Shown: positions 27,834 to 36,154 of the stretch, piece after piece
Numbering within the stretch: position 1 is the first letter of the stretch
Layout of the letters: each line of letters begins with the position of its first letter
Source: Flavobacteriales bacterium
GTDB taxonomy: Bacteria; Bacteroidota; Bacteroidia; Flavobacteriales_F; PHOS-HE28
Length of the DNA stretch: 64,000 nucleotides
Assembly: GCA_016713875.1 (NCBI GenBank)
Contig: JADJOI010000002.1
Coordinates: 248,001 to 312,000, forward strand
Direction of reading: 5' to 3'
Translations under genes and position numbers: made by a program
The notes under the pieces: model-generated
What the model was told of the DNA's origin: nothing
Databases searched by the model: none
The model's input: the letters and a program-made list of their open reading frames with translations, nothing else

Positions 27834-28442
27834 TCAGCGCCGGCGGGCAGGCCGACGCTTGAACGGCTTGAACCGGTACCCCACGGTGAACTGAAGCGTG
27901 TTGTTGCGCGGGTAGACGGTGCTGTCCTGGGCCAGTGTCGGGGTCACACCGCCATAGTAGCGCAGTGTCAGGTCCGTACCACCGATCAGGTCCAGGCCGA
28001 GCCCGGCGATGATACCGGCATCGAGGGGCACGAAGCGATCGGTGGTGGTGCGGGCTTCCTCCACGGTCTCCGTGCGCGCCAACAGCAACCAGCCCAGCTG
28101 GCCGCCCATGTGCAGGTTGAACGTGTTGCTCACGAAGAACTTCACCGATACCGGAAGCTGGGCGTACAGATGGCGGTCCACCCACCGGGCCTCATCCTCA
28201 CCCACCAGGTAGGAGGCGCCTTGCAGGCTCACGAGAAGCTCGGGCTGCAGTTCGATCCGGTCGCTCACGCCCAACGCCGCGTAGGGGCCGAGCGTAGCAC
28301 CCGGCACCAGCCCGTACCGCACCAGTTCGGACCGGGCGGTGCTCAGCACCACGCCACCTTTGACGCCGATCGCCGATCGTTGGGCGGTGGCCCCCGCAAC
28401 GGTCAGGATCAGGGCGAGGGTGGCTGCCTTCCGGTGACTCAT
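27834..28442 (-). CDS. Outer-membrane beta-barrel protein (porin-like family)
   Basis: 202 residues with a signal peptide (SHRKAATLALILTVAGATAQ). The mature part shows alternating hydrophobic strands and glycines typical of a small 8-stranded barrel: GVKGGVVLS, GATLGPYAAL, IELQPELLVSLQGAS, LPVSVKFFVS, LHMGGQLGWLLL, LTLRYYGGV, LQFTVGYRFKPF. It ends with a basic tail (KRRPARRR). Similar to the PorT-like/OmpX-like barrels annotated in Bacteroidota. No specific function can be assigned. Its stop lies 21 bases upstream of the purK start on the same strand. Confidence 0.8.
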   Translation of the reverse strand: MSHRKAATLALILTVAGATAQRSAIGVKGGVVLSTARSELVRYGLVPGATLGPYAALGVSDRIELQPELLVSLQGASYLVGEDEARWVDRHLYAQLPVSVKFFVSNTFNLHMGGQLGWLLLARTETVEEARTTTDRFVPLDAGIIAGLGLDLIGGTDLTLRYYGGVTPTLAQDSTVYPRNNTLQFTVGYRFKPFKRRPARRR

Positions 28443-28560
28443 GGCGACACGGATGTACAGACGCGTACGGGCGTCATTCCCCGAGGTTTCGGACCACGAA
28501 CGGAGATCCGCCGGACGGTAGACGCCGGTCGACGAGCGAAGGTGAGCGGTCGACCGTGGT

Positions 28561-30666
28561 CTACTCGCCGGTGAGGATGAAGCGCAGGACGACCGGGTCC
28601 CGACCGTCTCCCATCACGAGCACCTGATACGCGCCCGCTGGAGCACCACTGGCGAGGATGGTCGTGCGATCCGTCCGGATGCGGCCTTCGGCCACCAGGC
28701 GGCCGATACCGTCCACCACGCGGTAGAGATGTCCGACCGCCGCCTCTCCCAGCAGTTCGGCCCGGCCTTCACGGACAAGTACCTGCACTCCGGCGGTCGC
28801 GTTCGCGACAAGGCCGGTGGAGGTCGTGATGTCCACGGTGTAATCCTCCGTTTCGCCCCAGGCGTAGTTGAAGCAGGGGTCCACCGGATCGGGCTCACCG
28901 GTGTTGGTGTACACACTGCGCACGCGCATCACGGTGCCACCGAGGGAAGCGCTCAAGGGCACGGTGAAGGGGAAGGACAGGTTCTGGAGCGGGGCGCTGT
29001 TGGTCAGCTCGCCCAGCTTCTCACCCGCCTCGAACTGTCCGTCCTGGTCCATGTCGATCCAGGCCGCGACCTGATCCGGTACATAGGTGCCTCCGGTGAC
29101 CTGCAGGGTGTAGCTGTCACCCCGCACCAGATCGGTGCTCAAGGCCGTATAGTCGCTGTAGGTGGGCATGCTCGTTCCGCCCGTGCCGATGTTCTGGATG
29201 GCGCCCAACTGCACGCTCTGGATGAAATCGCCATCGGCGGTGCCGTTCGCCGAGGTGGGGATGCACGGACCTCCCGGGGTGGTGATGACCACGGTGTAGT
29301 CCTCCGTCTGGCCCCAGTTGTAATCGAAACAGGGGTCCGCGGGGTCGGGCTCCCCCGTGTTGAGGTACACGCCCCGCACCCGCATCCGCGCCTGGCCCAT
29401 GGCGGCGCTCACCGGCACGGTGAAGGGGATGGACAGGACCTGACCGGCCGAGGTGTTCGACACTTCCCCCAGCTTCTCGCCCGCCTCGAACAGGTCGTCC
29501 TGGTCGTAGTCGATCCAGGCGGCGAACGCATCACCCACGTAGGTGCCGGCGGTGACCTGCAGGACCTGACCGGACCCCCGCATCAGGGTGGTGCTTTGGC
29601 CGGTGTAGTCCACATAGCCGGGGCCTCCCGTGCCACCGGTGCCCAGGTTGTTGATCGAGCCGAGCTGCACCCCATCGATGTAGTCACCGTCCGCGGGGCC
29701 TTGCCCGCTCGTCGGAATGCAGGGGCCGGAGGGTACGGTGCCGCAGGCAGGGCTGTTCAACAGCGAAGCGCGTGCGCCGTTCAGCACGCCCTGCATCGAG
29801 GCGGCCTGCTGGTCGGTGAACATCACACTGCAGGAGGCGTAGTCCATGAAGTTCTCATACTGGGTGAGGACCCCGCACTTCATCAGGTTGGTGTTGCTGC
29901 AGGTGAAGGTGGGGCTGTTGGTGAGCGGGGTGTCGGAGAAGCCGTCCGAGTCGGTGCAGTTGCCGTTGTCGAAGGGATGCAGCAGGCCGAAGTAGTGTCC
30001 GATCTCGTGAGTGGCCGTGCGCTCGCCGGCGCCCAATCCGTAGTCATAGTCGATCACGAGCCCATCGATGCCCGACCCCACCACACCGCCCACAGGCAGG
30101 TAAGCATAACCGACGGTCACCGTGCCTCCCGTGGCCCCGCTGGTGATGTCGCACACCCAGATGTTCAGGTAGTGGTCGGGGTCCCACGGGCTGATGCCCT
30201 TCGGAGGTGACTTCATGTCGTCGGTCTCCGTGTCCGGATCGAACCAGGTCTCCGAGGATTGGGTCCGGGTAATGCCCGTGGTCGGGTTGCCGTTCGGGTC
30301 CACGGTGGCCAGGCAGAATTCCATGCCTCCGTTGCCGATCACACCGGTGAAGGCCGGGCGCACCGTGCTCAGGTCGGCGTTCACCTGCTGGTAGTCCTGG
30401 TTCATCTGATCGATCATCTGCGTGATCGAGGCGTCGGGCACGTTCTCCGCGGCGGTGTTCCACACCACGTGCACCACGACGGGCACGGTCTGCAGGCCAC
30501 CGCGGGAACTGCCGCGAGGTACCTGACGCAGGGCGGTGGCCAGGTCGCCGGTGCCGCCGTGGGCGATGAGGTGCCTCCGGGTGATCACTTCGGCCATGCA
30601 ATGATCCTGGGCGGTGGCGGTACCGAGGATCATGGGCAGGGACAGGGTCGTCAGCAGGAAGCGCAT
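28561..30666 (-). CDS. M43-type (pappalysin/cytophagalysin) zinc metalloprotease with GEVED domains and C-terminal sorting domain
   Basis: 701 residues with a signal peptide (RFLLTTLSLPMILGTATAQ). The protease domain spans about residues 50-300, with the zinc motif HEIGHYFGLLH and a Met-turn region (YENFMDYAS) characteristic of M43 metzincins. Two GEVED domains follow (~310-460 and ~470-610; YIDGVQLGSINN.., WIDYDQDDLFEAGEKLGEV, GQTEDYTVVI and GETEDYTVDI). The last ~80 residues look like a T9SS type A sorting domain (GHLYRVVDGIGRLVAEG..APAGAYQVLVMG). A secreted protease that probably degrades extracellular protein. A near-consensus -7 box (TAGTTTCG) lies at about 30698-30705. Confidence 0.92.
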   Translation of the reverse strand: MRFLLTTLSLPMILGTATAQDHCMAEVITRRHLIAHGGTGDLATALRQVPRGSSRGGLQTVPVVVHVVWNTAAENVPDASITQMIDQMNQDYQQVNADLSTVRPAFTGVIGNGGMEFCLATVDPNGNPTTGITRTQSSETWFDPDTETDDMKSPPKGISPWDPDHYLNIWVCDITSGATGGTVTVGYAYLPVGGVVGSGIDGLVIDYDYGLGAGERTATHEIGHYFGLLHPFDNGNCTDSDGFSDTPLTNSPTFTCSNTNLMKCGVLTQYENFMDYASCSVMFTDQQAASMQGVLNGARASLLNSPACGTVPSGPCIPTSGQGPADGDYIDGVQLGSINNLGTGGTGGPGYVDYTGQSTTLMRGSGQVLQVTAGTYVGDAFAAWIDYDQDDLFEAGEKLGEVSNTSAGQVLSIPFTVPVSAAMGQARMRVRGVYLNTGEPDPADPCFDYNWGQTEDYTVVITTPGGPCIPTSANGTADGDFIQSVQLGAIQNIGTGGTSMPTYSDYTALSTDLVRGDSYTLQVTGGTYVPDQVAAWIDMDQDGQFEAGEKLGELTNSAPLQNLSFPFTVPLSASLGGTVMRVRSVYTNTGEPDPVDPCFNYAWGETEDYTVDITTSTGLVANATAGVQVLVREGRAELLGEAAVGHLYRVVDGIGRLVAEGRIRTDRTTILASGAPAGAYQVLVMGDGRDPVVLRFILTGE

Positions 30667-30755
30667 GGGATGGGGATGGGGACGTGGCGTGAGGCCGCGA
30701 AACTAGACCTGTCCGGTCCGAGCGCAGCGGTCGGCCTGTCGAATGTTGCCAACGA

Positions 30756-31550
30756 TCAACGCCGGCGTTCCAGGTCGATCAGGTAGTGGTCGGCATATCG
30801 CGCGGTCCAACGCCATCCGGCCACCAGCTCATCCAGGCGGGACAAGCGATCGAGCGCCTTGGGCCGATGCCCGTACCGGTGCACCAGGTGCGTGGGAGGT
30901 ACGAACAGACCCACCGGTCGGATGTTCACGGTGCGGAACCACGGCGCGGTAAGCCGCTCCACGGTCGCCGGCGCATGGTTCCAGCGCACCACCCCCGTGC
31001 CGCTCAGGCCGGCGAGCTCCGCGCGCTGTTGCCCGCGTTGGAACGCTTCCCGCCACTGGAACCGCAGGAGGTGATGCAGGGTCTCCCGGATGCATCGATC
31101 GGGCTGGATCACGGCCACGAAGCGCCCGCCGGGGCGGATCCGTTCGGCCACGGCATGGATCATCGCCACCAGGTCGTCCTCGTCATACTGGTTCAGACCG
31201 CCCATGTCGGACAGCACTAGGTCGAAGAGCATCGGCCACACCTGTCCGTGCAGCCCGGTCCTCGGCAACAGTTCAAGCAGGATGCGGTCCTCCAGCCCGT
31301 ATTGACGGACGCGCTCCCGGGCCTGGCGGATCAGCTCGGGGCTCTGGTCGGTGGCGATCACCCGATGGCCCTGTCGGGCCAGGTGCACGGCGTCGGTGGC
31401 GTCGCCCGTGTTCAGCTCCAGCACATGCATGCCGGGGTTGCGGAGCAGGGCTTCCAGGTAGGCCCAGATGGCGCGGCGCTGCACCAGCCCGATGCGGTTG
31501 TGCACGAACTCGGCGTCGAACACGGAACGGTCCTGGTGCAGGGGCTCCAT
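30756..31550 (-). CDS. Class I SAM-dependent methyltransferase
   Basis: 264 residues from the ATG at 31550; the frame continues upstream to 31757 but that part is Arg-rich and out of character. Contains the SAM-binding motif I VLELNTGDATDAVHLARQG, motif II acidic VIATDQS, and FDLVLSDMGGLN, followed by the usual IRPGGRFVAVIQP. The C-terminal part (VGLFVPPTHLVHRYGHRPKA) is not typical of UbiE/MenG, so the substrate is unknown. Lies downstream of rpe on the same strand with an 82-base gap. Confidence 0.85.
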   Translation of the reverse strand: MEPLHQDRSVFDAEFVHNRIGLVQRRAIWAYLEALLRNPGMHVLELNTGDATDAVHLARQGHRVIATDQSPELIRQARERVRQYGLEDRILLELLPRTGLHGQVWPMLFDLVLSDMGGLNQYDEDDLVAMIHAVAERIRPGGRFVAVIQPDRCIRETLHHLLRFQWREAFQRGQQRAELAGLSGTGVVRWNHAPATVERLTAPWFRTVNIRPVGLFVPPTHLVHRYGHRPKALDRLSRLDELVAGWRWTARYADHYLIDLERRR

Positions 31551-31632
31551 CGTGAAGGGCAAGGTACGACGACCACAAGGCCGCGCGCCAGCAGGTGAAG
31601 GACGTGGTGCGATGCGCCGACGCTGCCTCCGA

Positions 31633-32280
31633 TCAGGAGAGCAGGGTGGTGATGGCCGCTCGCGGGTCCGCGGCCCCGAACACGCTGTTGCCCGCCACGA
31701 GCACGTCCGCGCCATGGTCCACCAGCCTGCGGTGGTTGTCCGTGCCCACGCCGCCATCCACCTCGATCAAGGCGCTGGAGCCGGTCCGCTGGCGCAGCTC
31801 ACGCAGGGCGTCCAGTTTGCGGTAGGTGCCTTCGATGAAGCGTTGCCCGCCGAAGCCCGGGTTCACGCTCATCACGAGCACCAGGTCCAGGTCGGGCAGG
31901 ATGGACTCCAGGGCCGATGCCGGCGTGTGGGGATTGATCGATACCCCGGCCTTCATCCCCTGGGCCTTGATGGCCTGCACCGTGCGGTGCAGGTGGGTGC
32001 AGGCCTCCAGGTGAACGGTGAGCACGTCCGCACCGGCCTCTTTGAACGCCGTGATGTAGCGGTCGGGGTCCACGATCATCAGGTGCGTGTCGAACACCTT
32101 CCGGGTGAGCGGTCGGATGGCCTTGACGACCGGGATGCCGTAGCTGATGTTGGGCACGAAGACACCGTCCATCACATCGAGGTGCAGCCATTGCGCCGGG
32201 CTGTCGTTCACGAGCGCGACGGCGGCGCGCAGGTCGGTGAAGTCGGCCGAGAGCAGGGAAGGGGCGAGGATGTGCGGCAT
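31633..32280 (-). CDS. rpe: Ribulose-phosphate 3-epimerase
   Basis: 215 residues from the ATG at 32280 (an in-frame start at 32310 exists but PHILAPSLLSADF is the family's usual N-terminus). Interconverts ribulose-5-phosphate and xylulose-5-phosphate in the pentose phosphate pathway. TIM-barrel motifs: ILAPSLLSADF, WLHLDVMDGVFVPNISYG, FDTHLMIVDP, VLVMSVNPGFGGQRF, and EVDGGVGTDN. Located downstream of rpoD on the same strand, an arrangement common in Bacteroidota. A near -7 box (TACTTTCG) precedes the start at about 32287-32294. Confidence 0.97.
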   Translation of the reverse strand: MPHILAPSLLSADFTDLRAAVALVNDSPAQWLHLDVMDGVFVPNISYGIPVVKAIRPLTRKVFDTHLMIVDPDRYITAFKEAGADVLTVHLEACTHLHRTVQAIKAQGMKAGVSINPHTPASALESILPDLDLVLVMSVNPGFGGQRFIEGTYRKLDALRELRQRTGSSALIEVDGGVGTDNHRRLVDHGADVLVAGNSVFGAADPRAAITTLLS

Positions 32281-32332
32281 CTGGGGCGAAAGTAGGTGCC
32301 GCTCCGGCACTGTGGCCGGACAGTGAATGGGA

Positions 32333-32360
32333 AAGGCCGCCCCGTGGAGGAGGCGGCCTT
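32333..32360 (-). terminator. Intrinsic terminator downstream of rpoD
   Basis: Perfect 9-bp stem (AAGGCCGCC / GGCGGCCTT) with a 10-base loop, 18 bases past the rpoD stop. The T run on the minus strand is short (TTTCCC), so efficiency is uncertain. Confidence 0.7.
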
Positions 32361-32378
32361 CAAGGAAACGGTGATGGG

Positions 32379-33245
32379 TCAGCCCAGGTAGGCGCGCAGG
32401 GTGCGCGAACGGCCCGTATGCTTCAGTCGGCGGATGGCCTTTTCTTTGATCTGGCGCACGCGTTCGCGTGTCAGGTCGAACTTCTGGCCGATCTCCTCCA
32501 GGGTGTGCGGCTGGTTGCCCTTCAGCCCGAAGTAGAGGCGGATCACATCGGCTTCGCGGCTGCTCAGCGCGTCCAGGCTGCGTTCGATCTCGAGCCGCAG
32601 GCTGTCGGTCATCAGCGCCTCCTCGGGGTCGGGCAGGTCCTGGTTCTTCATGAGGTCCAGCATGGTGCCGCTGTCCTCGCCTTCACGCAACGGGGCGTCC
32701 ATGCTCAGGTGCTTGCCGGTGTTGTTCAGGCTGGTCTTCACCTCTTCGAGGGTCATCTCCAGCACTTCGGCCAGTTCATGCGCGGTGGGCGGCCGCTCGT
32801 GCTCCTGCTCCAGCTTGGCGAAGGCCTTGTTGATCTTGTTGATCGAGCCGATCTTGTTGAGCGGCAGACGGACGATGCGGGCCTGTTCGGCGAGGCTTTG
32901 CAGGATCTGCTGACGGATCCACCATACGGCATAGCTGATGAACTTGAAGCCGCGCGTCTCATCGAAGCGCTTGGCCGCCTTGATCAGGCCGAGGTTGCCT
33001 TCGCTGATCAGGTCGGGCAGGCTGAGGCCCTGCCCCTGATACTGTTTGGAAACGCTCACCACGAAGCGCAGGTTGGCCTTGCAGAGCGCCTCCAGGGCGT
33101 CATTGTCACCTTCCTTGATGCGGCGGGCGAGCTCCACCTCCTCTTCGGCCGTGATCAACTTCACTTTCCCGATCTCCGTCAGGTACTTGTCCAGGGACGG
33201 CGTGTCCCGGTTGGTCACCTGTTTGGTGATCTTCAATTGCCGCAT
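32379..33245 (-). CDS. rpoD: Primary sigma factor RpoD (SigA) of RNA polymerase
   Basis: 288 residues from the ATG at 33245 (MRQLKITKQVTN is the standard N-terminus in Bacteroidota; an ATG at 33254 adds three residues). The short length without a large region 1.1 or non-conserved insert is normal for Bacteroidota. Region 1.2 (DKYLTEIGKVKLIT), region 2 (LRFVVSVSKQYQGQGLSLPD, LIKAAKRFDETRGFKF, WWIRQQI), region 3 (ERPPTAHELAEVL) and the region 4 helix-turn-helix (EEIGQKFDLTRERVRQIK) are all present. This is the factor that reads TTG / TAnnTTTG promoters such as those in this window. Lies between pnp and rpe. Confidence 0.98.
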   Translation of the reverse strand: MRQLKITKQVTNRDTPSLDKYLTEIGKVKLITAEEEVELARRIKEGDNDALEALCKANLRFVVSVSKQYQGQGLSLPDLISEGNLGLIKAAKRFDETRGFKFISYAVWWIRQQILQSLAEQARIVRLPLNKIGSINKINKAFAKLEQEHERPPTAHELAEVLEMTLEEVKTSLNNTGKHLSMDAPLREGEDSGTMLDLMKNQDLPDPEEALMTDSLRLEIERSLDALSSREADVIRLYFGLKGNQPHTLEEIGQKFDLTRERVRQIKEKAIRRLKHTGRSRTLRAYLG

Positions 33246-33342
33246 GCGTGCCATATGTGGGCTGAGGGTGTTAAGCGAAGAGCACCCTGTTCAACGGTTC
33301 ATGGGCCGCGCTGGTTACGAGAGGCACGCACGGGACTGAAAG

Positions 33343-33373
33343 CCGCAGGGCCGCCTTTCGGGCGGCCCTGCGG
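33343..33373 (-). terminator. Strong hairpin downstream of pnp
   Basis: Perfect 13-bp GC-rich stem (CCGCAGGGCCGCC / GGCGGCCCTGCGG) with a 5-base loop, 16 bases beyond the pnp stop. Followed on the minus strand by CTTTC rather than a long T run. It may also protect the 3' end of the mRNA. Confidence 0.75.
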
Positions 33374-33388
33374 TCGGTTGGGTCCGGG

Positions 33389-35635
33389 TCAGTTCTGCTC
33401 GGGAGGCGCACCACCGTGGTCGCGGCGCGGGCGGTCGTCCCGGCGGGGACGGTCACCGCGGTCCCGACGCTCGCGGCCGGCGCCTTCCATGGCGGGTTCG
33501 CGGTCCACGTAGCCTTCGGGCTTGGGCAGCAGCACACGGCGGCTCAGCTTCAACTTGCCGGTGCGCGGGTCCTTGCCCACCACCTGGAAGTCGATCACCT
33601 CGCCCTCCTTCAGCACGTCCTCCACGCGCTCGATGCGCTTCCAGTCCAGCTCGCTCACGTGCAGCAGGCCGTCGGTGCCGGGGAAGATCTCCACGAACGC
33701 ACCGTAGGGCATGATGGTCTTCACCTTGCCGCGGTAGTTCACGCCGATCTCGGCTTGCGGCGGGAAGGCGATGGCGCGCACGCGGGCCACGGCGGCGTCG
33801 ATGCTCGCCTTGTTCTCGCTCATGATCTCCACGATGCCCACGCCTTCCACCTCGTCGATGGAGATGTGCGCGCCGGTCTCGGCCTGGATCTCCTGGATCA
33901 CGCGGCCGCCCGGGCCGATGATGGGTCCGATGCTCTCCTTCGGCACCTCGAAGGTGATGATGCGCGGGGCGTGCGGCTTGTAGTCCTCACGCGGTTTGTC
34001 GATGGTCTTGAGCATCTCGCCGAGGATGTGCATGCGGCCCTGGCGCGCCTGCTCGAGGGCCTGAGCCAGCACTTCGTACGGCAGGCCGTCGACCTTCATG
34101 TCCATCTGGGTGGCGGTGATCCCCTTGGCGGTACCGCAGATCTTGAAGTCCATGTCGCCCAGGAAATCCTCGTCGCCGAGGATGTCGCTGAGGATAGCGT
34201 GGCGGCTGCCGTCGCTGATCATGCCCATGGCGATGCCGCTCACCGGGGCCTTGATCTTCACGCCGGCGTCCATCAGGGCCAGGGTGCCGCTGCACACGGT
34301 GGCCATGGAACTGGAGCCGTTGCTCTCGAGCACGTCGCAGTTCAGGCGGATGGTGTACGGGTTGTCCGGCGCGGTGGGGATCATGGGCTGCAGCGCGCGC
34401 TGCGCCAGGTTGCCGTGGCCCACTTCACGACGGCCGGGGCCGCGGATCGGCTTCACTTCGCCCGTGCTGAAGCTGGGGAAGTTGTAGTGCAGCATGAAGG
34501 ACTTGCTGCTCTTCTCGGTGGCCAGGTCAACGGTCTGTTCGTCCATCGAGCTGCCCAGGGTCACCGTGTTGATGGCCTGCGTCTCACCACGCGTGAACAC
34601 GGCGCTGCCGTGGGTGCCGGGCAGCAGGTCGATCTCGCACCAGATGGGGCGGATCTCGGTGGTCTTGCGGCCATCGAGGCGCACGCCCTTGTCGAGCACT
34701 ACGTTGCGCACCGCCTTCTTCTGCACCTTCTTGAAGTAGCGGCCCAGCATGGCCTTGTCGGCCTTCTCCTCGTCGGTGAGGCTGGCCAGGCACTCCTCCT
34801 TCACGGCGCCGAACTTCGCGCTGCGCTCCTCCTTGCCGCTGGGCTGCAGGGCCAGGTCGTAGTAGCGCTGGTAGCAGAAGTCGAAGATCTTCTTCTCCAC
34901 CTCGGCGTTGTTCTTCTCGTGCTCGTAGGTGCGCTTCACATGGCTCTTGTCCACGGCGGCGGCGAGCTCGTTCAGCACCTTGCAGTGCACCTTGATCGCA
35001 TCGTGTGCCACCTTGATGGCCTCGATCATGTCGGCTTCCTGCACCTCGTTCATTTCGCCCTCCACCATCAGGATGTCGCGCTCGGTGGCGGCCACGATCA
35101 GGTCGAGGTCGGCATTGACCACCTCGGCCATGTCGGGGTTGATCACCAGGCGGCCGTTGATGCGGGCCACGCGCACCTCGCTCACCGGGCCGTCGAAGGG
35201 GATGTCGCTCACGGCCAGGGCGGCGGCGCCGGCCAGGCAGGCCAGGCTGTCGCTGTGGTTCTTCTTGTCGTGGCTCATCAGCATGATCTGCACCTGCGTG
35301 TCCCCATGGAAGTCATCGGGGAACAAGGGGCGCAGGGCGCGGTCCACCAGGCGGCTCACGAGGATCTCGTGGTCGCTGGGGCGGTTCTCGCGCTTGAAGA
35401 AACCCCCGGGAAAGCGGCCGGCGGCGCTGAATTTCTCACGGTACTCCACCTGCAGGGGCAGGAAGTCGATGCCTTCACGGGCCTCCTTGGTGGCCACCAC
35501 GGTGGCGAGCAGGATGGTGTCGCCCATGCGCACGGTCACTGAGCCGTCGGCCTGCTTGGCCAGTATGCCGGTCTCGATGGTGATGGGCCGACCGTCTCCG
35601 AGGTCGATGGTCTTGGAAATGCCTTGTGGTCTCAT
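33389..35635 (-). CDS. pnp: Polyribonucleotide nucleotidyltransferase (PNPase)
   Basis: 748 residues. A 3'-5' phosphorolytic exoribonuclease that degrades and turns over mRNA. Two RNase PH-like domains (first with REKFSAAGRFPGGFFKRE and SRLVDRALRPLFP; second with FTRGETQAINTVTLGS, RREVGHGNLAQRAL, SNGSSSMATVCSGTLALMDAG and GDEDFLGDMDFK) are separated by an alpha-helical linker. A KH domain (GPIIGPGGRVIQEIQAETGA) and an S1 domain (YRGKVKTIMPYGAFVEIFPG) follow. The C-terminus ends in an Arg/Asp-rich low-complexity tail (about 30 residues), possibly an RNA-binding extension. Downstream of rpsO, the conserved arrangement. Confidence 0.98.
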   Translation of the reverse strand: MRPQGISKTIDLGDGRPITIETGILAKQADGSVTVRMGDTILLATVVATKEAREGIDFLPLQVEYREKFSAAGRFPGGFFKRENRPSDHEILVSRLVDRALRPLFPDDFHGDTQVQIMLMSHDKKNHSDSLACLAGAAALAVSDIPFDGPVSEVRVARINGRLVINPDMAEVVNADLDLIVAATERDILMVEGEMNEVQEADMIEAIKVAHDAIKVHCKVLNELAAAVDKSHVKRTYEHEKNNAEVEKKIFDFCYQRYYDLALQPSGKEERSAKFGAVKEECLASLTDEEKADKAMLGRYFKKVQKKAVRNVVLDKGVRLDGRKTTEIRPIWCEIDLLPGTHGSAVFTRGETQAINTVTLGSSMDEQTVDLATEKSSKSFMLHYNFPSFSTGEVKPIRGPGRREVGHGNLAQRALQPMIPTAPDNPYTIRLNCDVLESNGSSSMATVCSGTLALMDAGVKIKAPVSGIAMGMISDGSRHAILSDILGDEDFLGDMDFKICGTAKGITATQMDMKVDGLPYEVLAQALEQARQGRMHILGEMLKTIDKPREDYKPHAPRIITFEVPKESIGPIIGPGGRVIQEIQAETGAHISIDEVEGVGIVEIMSENKASIDAAVARVRAIAFPPQAEIGVNYRGKVKTIMPYGAFVEIFPGTDGLLHVSELDWKRIERVEDVLKEGEVIDFQVVGKDPRTGKLKLSRRVLLPKPEGYVDREPAMEGAGRERRDRGDRPRRDDRPRRDHGGAPPEQN

Positions 35636-35644
35636 GTTCGTATT

Positions 35645-35661
35645 GGCGCGCCTTTCGCGCC
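35645..35661 (-). promoter_or_regulatory. Short GC hairpin in the pnp leader
   Basis: GGCGCG / CGCGCC stem with a 5-base loop, ending 9 bases before the pnp ATG. It would overlap the ribosome landing zone. In E. coli, a pnp leader stem-loop mediates autoregulation with RNase III; whether this small hairpin has any such role is speculation. Confidence 0.35.
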
Positions 35662-35720
35662 GTTGCTTTGGTTGATTTTCGCTCTGTTGACCTATGGTCC
35701 GGGATGTTCCCCGGGTTATG

Positions 35721-35752
35721 AAAAAGGGCGACCGTGCCTCACGATCGCCCTT
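35721..35752 (-). terminator. Intrinsic terminator downstream of rpsO
   Basis: Stem AAGGGCGA / TCGCCCTT extended by three more pairs across one mismatch, 5-base loop, followed on the minus strand by TTTTT. Lies 52 bases after the rpsO stop and before pnp, so pnp may depend on read-through or on its own promoter. Confidence 0.85.
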
Positions 35753-35804
35753 GGTTCAGTATTGATGTCCAGGCGCCGCCATATGCCCGGCGGTCGCACT
35801 GGGG

Positions 35805-36074
35805 TCACTTGCGTAGCCCAAGCTCCTGAATGATGGCGCGGTAGCGCTCCAAATGCTGCTCCTTCAGGTAGTTCAGGAGCTGTTTGCGCTTGCCCACCAG
35901 GCCCATCAGGGCCATCTCCGTGGCGTGGTCCTTCTTGTTGGCCTTCAGGTGCCCGGTCAGGTGGTCGATGCGCTTGGTGAAGAGCGCGATCTGGCTCTCG
36001 GCCGCTCCGGTGTTCATCTCGGTGCCACCGTGCTTCTTGAAGATCTCGCGCTTGGCCTCTTTCGTCAGGTACAT
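35805..36074 (-). CDS. rpsO: 30S ribosomal protein S15
   Basis: 89 residues, the standard length, from the ATG at 36074 (YLTKEAKREIFKKHG). S15 binds 16S rRNA and nucleates assembly of the small-subunit platform. Family motifs: GAAESQIALFTKRIDHLTGH, KDHATEMALMGLVGKRKQLL and YLKEQHLERYRAII. The open frame extends upstream to 36536 only as a shadow of accD. A TATCTTTG promoter box lies 46 bases upstream and a terminator follows. Confidence 0.98.
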   Translation of the reverse strand: MYLTKEAKREIFKKHGGTEMNTGAAESQIALFTKRIDHLTGHLKANKKDHATEMALMGLVGKRKQLLNYLKEQHLERYRAIIQELGLRK

Positions 36075-36120
36075 GGTCGTCCGCGTTGGTCCAACACGAC
36101 ATCCTTCCGTGTTGAGGCGG

Positions 36121-36128
36121 CAAAGATA
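36121..36128 (-). promoter_or_regulatory. -7 box (TATCTTTG) of rpsO
   Basis: Exact TAnnTTTG match on the minus strand, 46 bases upstream of the rpsO start and 26 bases below the accD stop. No clear -33 TTG. Confidence 0.6.
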
Positions 36129-36154
36129 GGGGTTTTCAGGTCCCGGGATCCCCC

